Source of the DNA: Chara braunii
Taxonomy: Eukaryota > Streptophyta > Charophyceae > Charales > Characeae
NCBI GenBank assembly: GCA_003427395.1
Contig: BFEA01000098.1
Coordinates: 3,396,165 to 3,423,337, forward strand
DNA length: 27,173 bases
Direction: 5' to 3'
In this document: piece by piece, positions 20,854 through 27,173 of the stretch
Numbering within the stretch: the stretch's first letter is position 1
How the letters are laid out: every line of letters begins with the position of its first letter
Translations under genes and position numbers: made by a program
Notes under the pieces: generated by a model
What the model saw: the letters and a program-made list of their open reading frames with translations, nothing else
Told to the model about the DNA's origin: nothing
Databases searched by the model: none

Positions 20854-21659
20854 CTATCTAACTATAGACAAAATGTCAAATGCTATTCTAAGTCTCATAT
20901 CAGGAATACTATCTTGTGAGAAACCGAACGGAGGGAAGTGACCTTTTGAAAACAAAGATGCAAAACCTAACATAAGAACATCACAACTAAAAGCATCCTC
21001 TTGAGCAGGAATCCCATCTACTGATGTATCAAAGTAGGATGTAGGCTCCTCCACATGATATTTTTCCCGAAGATTTTGTCGCTGAAACTCCGCTATGAAA
21101 AAACCTGCAAAAAGTTCGAGGGTTGGACCGTAGTCAACACGATGGAGAGAGTCTACGAGACGGAATTTACACTCAGAGCGATCTATACTGACATAAACTA
21201 AGGCCCAATGATTTCTGAAATGGAGAGGGATAATTACCAAATTAAAATTGAAAAGATTTATGTCCTTCACCCATCTCGTCCCTTCGGAGTATGCAATTTC
21301 AGCGGACTGAGCTTTTGACAATCTGGGAAAGAAAAAAAAATTTAGAATATGCACAAATGGAATGCTACAAGAACTTTCATCTTTTGCCACTTCTGCACAT
21401 GTCGAATCTACCTTCTTGATGTAGTAATTGGTGATCTGAACGGCTAGCAGGTACAAATTGACGACTTCATCATTTAACCATTCCCCATCTTTGGCGGCGA
21501 GCATGACGTCTTTCTTTTCCACCTTCCACCTCCCCTTGTAATCGACAATGTCGTATTCTTCATTCTCTTCAGTGTTGCCGGTAACTATTTCAAGATACTC
21601 CTTTTCTTCTACAGTAAGGCGTACTGTTGCTAAAGGAATCTGGAACGAAGGGTCATGCA
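20854..21659 (-). CDS. Ulp1/C48-type SUMO-protease-like domain (last exon)
   Basis: The frame is open from 21675, but a consensus acceptor (TTTGTATGCAG) places the exon start at 21659. Numbering the open frame from 21675, the domain opens with WLNDE (66-70), the usual substrate-binding start of Ulp1 proteases. The catalytic set follows: His156 in HFRNHW, Asp175 in RLVDSLH, Gln225 and Cys231 in QEDAFSC. The Gln-to-Cys spacing of six matches Ulp1/SENP enzymes, but the usual Asp-Cys-Gly is Ser-Cys-Asp here, so activity is uncertain. The frame stops about 43 residues after the Cys, as in C-terminal Ulp1 domains. Such proteases cut SUMO or related modifiers, and the domain is also found in plant DNA transposons. 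The frame is undamaged. It is probably the last exon of the long gene upstream. Confidence 0.82.
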
Positions 21660-21762
21660 CTGCATACAAACACACATATAAACAACGATAGAGCGACTAA
21701 GACTTAACACAAAAACAAGTGATAGACTACATAGATATGAGCTCATGTTGTTATTTGTCTAC
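21660..21762 (-). other. Predicted 103-bp intron
   Basis: On the minus strand a donor CAG|GTAGAC (GT at 21762-21761) and an acceptor TATGCAG (AG at 21661-21660) join phase 1 to phase 1 and keep the Ulp1 frame, giving a Val codon across the junction. Inferred from sequence only. Confidence 0.6.
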
Positions 21763-22035
21763 CTGTTTCGTCATCAGTGCTGCTATCCATAACAGATAAA
21801 CTGCAACTCGCGCGATGCAATTTCTTACCTTCTGTGAGACTTATTCCAACAACTTTAAACATCCTTAAGGTAGCTGGCTTCACAGATAGAAATGTCATGG
21901 GTGTACGACTTCTTCTCTCATTTTTTGACAATAACGGCAAAGTTGACAAAGCTTGCAGGCCACGACGAATGATATTCTTTTCTCTCTTCCTTTGCGAATA
22001 TACATGTGTCGTTTTCCACAATTCTTTTCATCGCC
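21763..22035 (-). pseudogene. Middle exon upstream of the Ulp1 domain, one stop
   Basis: A 91-codon stretch between an acceptor (TCATGCAG, AG at 22037-22036) and the donor at 21762. It is basic at first (KREKN, RRSR), then acidic (MDSSTDDET) just before the Ulp1 exon. The reading phase entering from the upstream donor and leaving toward the Ulp1 exon is the same, which supports the model. A TGA at 22030-22028 interrupts this frame near its start; CGA would become TGA by one C-to-T change at a CpG. No known domain. Confidence 0.5.
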
Positions 22036-22310
22036 CTGCATGATTGACAAAATAAAACATAATGAGTTACAAGTCCGACTTTCCGTTGTTGAAAGTGACT
22101 CATGAAAACCAATACAAAATATATGGCAATTGCACTAAGTCTTCATACAAAACAATTGTAGTATTTCTCTTTAGAAAACGCACAGTTCCAAAGCTAGGTA
22201 AATAAACAATACATCAGAGGGATCGACACAATGGGAGATGAGTGCATGTGATGTACCCACTAATCCGCATATAGTATTAGATATTGCTCCTAAGATAAGA
22301 AAGTGTTCAC
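22036..22310 (-). other. Predicted 275-bp intron
   Basis: Donor CGAG|GTGAAC (GT at 22310-22309) and acceptor TCATGCAG (ending 22036). It leaves and re-enters in phase 1. The open frame that runs past the donor to 22171 loses its acidic/Gln-rich character there, as expected of intron. Inferred from sequence only. Confidence 0.5.
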
Positions 22311-24521
22311 CTCGATGGCTAACTCTCAGTTTTTCTTCAACACGACCTTCTGTCACACCTTTCATATGCAATGGCGCAATAGGAGATTCCTCGATAGCTA
22401 TCATGAGGTTAACAGACTGTGGTGTTTGAGGTTGTTCAAGCGTTTGTTGAGGTTGTACAAGTACAACTTGCTCCGGTGTACTTAGTACTATATGTCCTTC
22501 ATCCTCTTCGATGCCCTGTACATGGAGAGTTTCTTCCTCCTTGATACCCTCAAAAGTGTCTTGGAAAGTGCCGCTTACTTCGACCTTCATCGTTGACGAC
22601 GGCATCTACAATTCCGTGAGTGTACCAGTAATATCCACTTCCATCGCGACACTATCGCCCACTAGTATTGTAGTCGCCCAAACTTGGTCAGCTGTACTCA
22701 CGCCCTCGCAACTCACACCGCCTTTTCGTCCCGAAGTTTTGACACTCACACCGACAATCGATCCCGTTGCTGTGTCGGGTTGGACTCAACCACGAGTTTC
22801 TCCGCTCGGTCAAGCTGGGAGCGCTCCAATAGTGGACCTCTGTCGTGTTCGACTCGACCGTGTGACCCTTCGACAGGTGAAACAACGTCGATTGGTCCCG
22901 AAGCCTTGCCATTTGTACCGACGATTGATCCCATTCCCACTGTCGGGTTCGACTCGACAGTGACTGCTGGACGAGTGTCGTGTTCGACACGACCGCGTGA
23001 CTCTTTGACAGGTGAAGCACCGCCGATAGTTGTACTGCCCCCCCGTGGTCCCGAAGCCTTGCCAGTCGCACCGGCCATCGTTTCCGATCGAGGTCCCGAA
23101 GCCTTGCCAGTCGCACCGGCGATCGTTTCCGATCCCACTGTCGGGTTCGACTCGACCGTGTGACTCTTCGCTCGATCAAGCCGGGAACGCTCCAATGCGA
23201 GGCCACTGTCGTGTTCGACTCGACCGTGGGACCCTTCGACAGTTGAACCACCACTCGATCCTGATCCCTTGCGCTCTGTTTCTTGAGGCCCCTGAGACCC
23301 TTCGAGAGTTGAACCACCGCCGCTTGGTCCTGTAGGTTTGCCATGCCCATCGCCGTTTGGTGCTGATCCCTTGCCTTTTGTTGCTTGACGCCCCTTAGAC
23401 TTTTTGGTTTGTTGCCGTTCCCCACGACTTGCGTCTTTGCCACTTGCACCGTCATTCGGTTTCGTACCCTTGTCACTTGCACCGCTCCCTGATCGCAATC
23501 CTTTGCCATGTGCACCTCCGCTCGATCCGGATCCCTTGCCATGGTCACCACCGCCGCTTAATTTTTTCCTGTCCCCAAGATCTTCTCTGACATGCCAATA
23601 ATATCCATAAGCCGGGCTGGTTTGTCTATCATAGAACTCTTCCAGATACTCAAGCCACTGCGATGTTTTAAACTCTTGGAAAATTTCTTCTGTTCTTTCA
23701 TGTAGTCTTGATTGAGAAATCTCCGGATTAAGACGCTGGAGTCGCTTGGCAATCTGATTTTTGGCATGTTTCAGAAAGTTCGATCTTGACATACGTCTGT
23801 GGAGGCAAAACTGCCACTCCCTTTCTTCTTTTATAGCCATAACCCACCTCCCTCTCGCCAGTGCAGGTTGGAAGTGTTGGGGGTGCCATATAATGTGATG
23901 ACCCCATGTGGCATCATCCGTCGCCGTATAATCGTCTCGGCACACTATAGGCCCTGGAAGCAGTCGAATGTCTGCAAGGATTGTGTCTCCAATCTCGTAC
24001 TCCAAAGGCTCATCAGGTGGAGGTTGTTGTGCATAATCGTACTCCATAGGCCCTGGAAGCAATTCCATAATAGTACTTGGGCTGTGTGCAAATGGTGCCA
24101 GAGTTGCCACCAACTCTTGGGAGAGCATTGCTTGAACACTCAGATCCAGACTGCCTCCGGATGCCACCGTCATCGTATTGCCCGCCATCCGAGTCAGCGT
24201 AACAATAGAAAAAGTCGGCGGCTGAGTCATTAACTGACCCGTTGAAACCACCATGCTCGAAGCTCCTCCAGAACCGGACAATGTGCCTGGAACACCCATT
24301 CTCTGCGAACCTGGGCTACAAGCTCTTTGCCTCTCAGCTGCCAATTCCGCTTGCAAAGTGCCATCAACACTCTCTTCTTCTGAGTCGTCGGCATCAAAGT
24401 CCTCACCATCCACAAAACAAGTCGCATAACCTGCAATTGTAAACGCCCCGATTTGTTGGTCGAAGTACATGGTCTCCAAGCGGTCGAGAAATGAAACCTC
24501 CTTCTCCGATGGTGCTTTATG
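22311..24521 (-). pseudogene. Gly/Ser-rich repeat tail and acidic linker, broken
   Basis: This continues in frame from the methyltransferase-like part after TAG 24524-24522. It opens with an acidic segment (DFDADDSEEES), then a globular-looking stretch (about 24050-23590: GDTILADIRLLPGP, WGHHIIWHPQHF, WLEYLEEFYDRQ). A long Gly/Ser/Lys-rich repetitive tail (about 23570-22770) recycles GRVEHD, LERS-x-LDRA, VESNPTVG and TGKASGP. A frameshift near 22765 moves the VESNPT...GSIVG repeat into the next frame, which is then open to the donor at 22311 except for TAG at 22608-22606. The last part is acidic and Gln-rich (KEEETLHVQGIEEDEGH). No enzyme domain is recognised. It probably links the methyltransferase-like and Ulp1 domains. 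Confidence 0.6.
23047..23136 (-). repeat. 45-bp coding minisatellite, two copies
   Basis: GGTCCCGAAGCCTTGCCAGT and the following 25 bases are repeated at 23047 and 23092 with two or three changes. The 45-bp period equals 15 codons, so the frame of the repeat tail is kept. Looser relatives of the unit are scattered over 22780-23330. Confidence 0.85.
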
Positions 24522-25436
24522 CTAACCCCTCAAGAGTTTCTCCACTTTTCTTCTTTTGAGGACATAAGTACGTTCCCCTCTGTCTTGCGGCTTTGTTTCG
24601 AAGAGAAACTCCCAAATATTGACCACGTTTTGGCCAACCTTGTAAACGAGATCACGCCCTTCATCATGTCGAGGAGGCAGCTTAGTAAAGTTGGCGTGGT
24701 AATCTCGAGTTTTGACCATCTTGTCAATGAACTGAATGAGAAACTCGAACTTCATACCCTCCTCTTCCAGCACAATGCAATGACGGTGACTCTTTAACAG
24801 CTCCTAAACCAATCCCGCATGACCTTTCCCGAGGAAAACGACAGCCTCATCCGCAGGACAAAAATGCTCCAATGTCTCCACCATCGCATTCGGCTCCCTT
24901 TCCCTACCATCATAGACCACTTTCTCCGGTGGATCCATACCTGCCATTTTCCACTTTGATGGTAGAAAGTTCTTCTCCACGACATCAGTCAACATCTTCG
25001 GCTTTCTCTCTCTCCGCACAAGTGCCGATATGTCAGCCACTCGCTCGGCAGATGATGGACCTGCAGCTTGAATATCTTCAAACAAGGGAATAATGTTGCG
25101 ATGAAAATCCCCGTCGTTGGAGTACATTATGACCACCATTCTGTCTGTGTCCTCCAAAGGCAAGTTTGCAACCTTATACACTTTCCCCTTTGTTTGTTGT
25201 AGGCGAGTCCATTTGAGAAGATCCAATTGAATGTCCCACATCGCAACTCGCCTCAAGAATGTGAACTCGCAAGGGCGTGGAACGAAGCACAACAATGTCC
25301 AATACTCGCCGCCAAGTTTGTCCATGAACGTCTTGAGTCCAGCAAACACTTGTTCAGTCCACGGACCTATCTGGGTCGGGCGGCACAAATCCAGGACGAC
25401 TGTGTGGCACGTCAGGTGTCTGACGGCTCTAAACAT
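24522..25436 (-). pseudogene. DNA methyltransferase-like domain, broken by TAG
   Basis: This follows the ParB-like part after a one-step frame change at 25436-25429. It shows the order of a beta-class N4/N6 DNA methyltransferase, with the catalytic region before the SAM region. TVVLDLCRP (about 25410-25385) sits where the DPPY-type catalytic motif is expected, but DPPY is absent. The C-terminal part has LEHFCPADEAVVFLGKG (about 24875-24825), resembling the FxGxG SAM motif, then HRHCIVLEEE (about 24790-24765), like the IGIE strand. TAG at 24806-24804 lies between these two motifs in the same frame, and TAG at 24524-24522 ends the segment. CAG would fit both. Probably catalytically altered or dead. 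Homology is judged from motif order, so an annotated profile search is needed to settle it. Confidence 0.6.
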
Positions 25437-27162
25437 CGCTCGGTTCCCACTGGAACGACACGAATACAGATGTCACGTCCTGTTTCTGGAAATGTATGTA
25501 TCTCGCTTGTCCCGACATACGAATGTTATGCGAACCCCCAGTTTCAGATCTACGCAACAACTTGTTGACAAATTGAATGAACTCTTCGGGGCATTTATTT
25601 GCAAGCAATTTTGTTTTCTTGAAGCCCTCCTCTCCTTTCTCATCCTCGCCTCCAAGTGTAGCCGGAAATGACCGCACCCAACTCGTTTCTTTGAAATGCC
25701 GTCGCTGGTCAATCCACCTCTCTGATGTCAATCCATGATCAGAATACCTAGCGAACAAATCAGAAAGGTTGTCGAAGAATGATTCCTTCCACTCTGACGG
25801 CTTCTTGTGAGGGTCAGAAATGAAGACGAAGTAGTGAAACATTCTCAACATTGCTCTTTCCAGCTTCACCATTTCCACGTATGTCTCCATCGAATGTTTC
25901 CCGGCAGTGTGAGCAACTTTACTTAGCCTTGAAGCCAGTACGACACTTCCCGTGAGAATGTCTCTCAACAGCTGCAGCCTCTCACGCCTCCCCAACGTAG
26001 ACATAGCCTTCCATGATCTGACATCCGGATCGCGCACAACCACGAGGTAACCAGGTCCTCTAGTACCCTGAATCCAGTGCACTGAAACCCTGACTCCTTT
26101 TTCCAACTCGAATCCGGGGCCAGGTCTCGGCGCTTTCCCCGATTCACCTTGTTTGGTGGCAAGCTTCACACCATCTTTCCCCGGCAACTGTCCATTCTCC
26201 CAAGTAGAGTACACTTGTTGCACCTTCTCGAACACATCGTCCGTCGCCCTTGCCAATATCATGTAAGGCCCGAGGACGTCGGACCACTCCTTGCTCCAAG
26301 GCTGAAGTGAAAGAGTAACCAAATGATCACTCCCGGTCGCGCGCAGAGCCATCGCCGCAAACTCTCTGTAATCCTTATTTTTGACGTCTGCAGCTGATCC
26401 GCCTATAGCTTCTGGACGACCGGCTGCTTGCCACAACTTTCGTATGTTCTTAATGATAGCAATCTGGTGCGGAGGAGTATTCCATTTGTCCTTCGCATTT
26501 TGGAAAGTGCTCAAGGTGCAGTAATTTTNCATGCTCCTATCCGNATAGTAAACAGGCCTTGCAGTCCAGCAATCCAAACGGAGCTCACNGGCGATGTCAG
26601 GGCGTTNTTGAGAACATTTCCTCGCCGCTGCAACATTGTGTTGACCACTGAGAGAGTACCAGTAGTACTTGCGCACGGATTGGAGATCGAATTCGCGGGG
26701 CGTCACTCTTCTCGCCCTCACATTCGTACCGGAAGCGTCAGTATGCATTGTATTATGTAGCCCAATCAACAGAAGGACAGACTTCTCGTATAATGCACAT
26801 ACATTCACCACGGTTGCCCCGGTCGTTCTCTCTCTGATAGCTGCCTCACCCGACTCAACCATTGTTTTGTAAAGGTTATCAATAAGCTCCTGATCGAGGA
26901 AGCATTGATTATATCTGAATTCCTCATCAGGGATATCCAGAATCGTGTCCAACTTGACAGAAATGAACTGCATTTCCGGCCTCTGGTTACCATTCTCGTC
27001 GAACTCAAGGAAGAAGCCTTTGCTCAGATGACCAGAAGAATTCCCATGCGGCAAAATCTGCAAACCGGGCGGTCTGGTGACTGTCTTGCCCACAGCGTCT
27101 TCATCCGACTGTGGCTGGTCCGGTGGAAAAACGGAAGTTTTTTCCATCACACCTCCCTTCAC
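25429..27162 (-). CDS. ParB-like N-terminal domain of a large multidomain protein
   Basis: An open frame of 577 codons running to the window edge; the first ATG is at 27147, but the frame is open beyond, so the gene may start outside. Numbering the open frame from 27162, residues 63-183 look like a ParB/Srx-type domain: VKLDTILDIPDEEFRYNQ (69-86), QELIDNLYKTMVESG (91-105), then YYWYSLSGQHNVAAARKC (166-183), in the place of the ParB GERR-xx-A motif. ParB-like domains bind or cut DNA or use CTP, and in phages they are often fused to DNA methylases, which is the arrangement seen next door. The remainder (190-577) is helical with no domain I recognise. Four N bases (26589, 26607, 26529, 26544) give unknown residues. 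It ends at TAG 25431-25429, from which the methyltransferase-like part continues one frame over. Confidence 0.65.
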   Translation of the reverse strand: MKGGVMEKTSVFPPDQPQSDEDAVGKTVTRPPGLQILPHGNSSGHLSKGFFLEFDENGNQRPEMQFISVKLDTILDIPDEEFRYNQCFLDQELIDNLYKTMVESGEAAIRERTTGATVVNVCALYEKSVLLLIGLHNTMHTDASGTNVRARRVTPREFDLQSVRKYYWYSLSGQHNVAAARKCSQXRPDIAXELRLDCWTARPVYYXDRSMXNYCTLSTFQNAKDKWNTPPHQIAIIKNIRKLWQAAGRPEAIGGSAADVKNKDYREFAAMALRATGSDHLVTLSLQPWSKEWSDVLGPYMILARATDDVFEKVQQVYSTWENGQLPGKDGVKLATKQGESGKAPRPGPGFELEKGVRVSVHWIQGTRGPGYLVVVRDPDVRSWKAMSTLGRRERLQLLRDILTGSVVLASRLSKVAHTAGKHSMETYVEMVKLERAMLRMFHYFVFISDPHKKPSEWKESFFDNLSDLFARYSDHGLTSERWIDQRRHFKETSWVRSFPATLGGEDEKGEEGFKKTKLLANKCPEEFIQFVNKLLRRSETGGSHNIRMSGQARYIHFQKQDVTSVFVSFQWEPSDV

Positions 27163-27173
27163 TGCTTTTTTCC

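Noticed and set aside
21755-21785. CTGATGA-CGAAAC on the minus strand, resembling a hammerhead core without stem II
   Set aside because: It lies in the acidic coding end of the middle exon and runs into a splice donor, and no stems I or III are available.
22688-23551. 287-codon minus-strand frame overlapping the Gly/Ser-rich tail
   Set aside because: It is an off-frame reading of the same coding repeats, rich in Arg and Val. The Gly/Ser frame continues the upstream coding frame.

Overview
This is a nuclear DNA window from a eukaryote with a large, repeat-rich genome, most likely of the plant lineage. A streptophyte alga or early-diverging plant is my best guess; a charophyte such as Chara would fit, but I cannot prove it. 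The pointers are plant-type TTTAGGG-like interstitial repeats, long (GA)n and (GT)n microsatellites, a LINE with a plant-like zinc-knuckle tail, GT-AG introns, a hAT-type MITE and a plant-retrozyme-like hammerhead ribozyme. Runs of N and isolated N bases show a draft assembly.

Layout. Bases 1-7,070 are repeats and unassigned DNA: a tRNA-derived SINE candidate (minus strand, about 350-560), telomere-like tracts (1,750-2,420), AT-rich tandem repeats, a 233-bp hAT-like MITE with a perfect 8-bp target duplication (4,253-4,485), a full type III hammerhead ribozyme on the minus strand (4,794-4,851), a decayed hammerhead in the opposite orientation (5,421-5,487), and microsatellites. The one clearly intact gene is a membrane-anchored FkbM-family methyltransferase (7,126-8,439, plus strand). 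Small retroposon scars and a 43-bp duplication follow, then a broken LINE (about 10,780-15,060) with endonuclease, reverse transcriptase and zinc-knuckle regions. Bases 15,061-17,850 hold nothing I can assign.

From 17,854 to about 19,106 lies an array of short hairpins. A nearly constant 19-nt core is flanked by arms that differ from unit to unit yet stay complementary within each unit. A 92-bp tandem duplication follows at about 20,558.

The right-hand quarter (20,854-27,162, minus strand) reads best as one long, damaged gene: a ParB-like N-terminal domain, a DNA-methyltransferase-like domain, a Gly/Ser-rich repeat tail, and two short phase-matched introns leading to a Ulp1/C48 cysteine-protease domain with its His-Asp-Gln-Cys set in place. 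Two frameshifts and four in-frame stops break it, and all four stops could come from single C-to-T changes. A phage-like ParB-methylase module joined to a eukaryotic SUMO-type protease is the most unusual coding feature of the window. The joined gene model is my inference from reading frames and splice phases.
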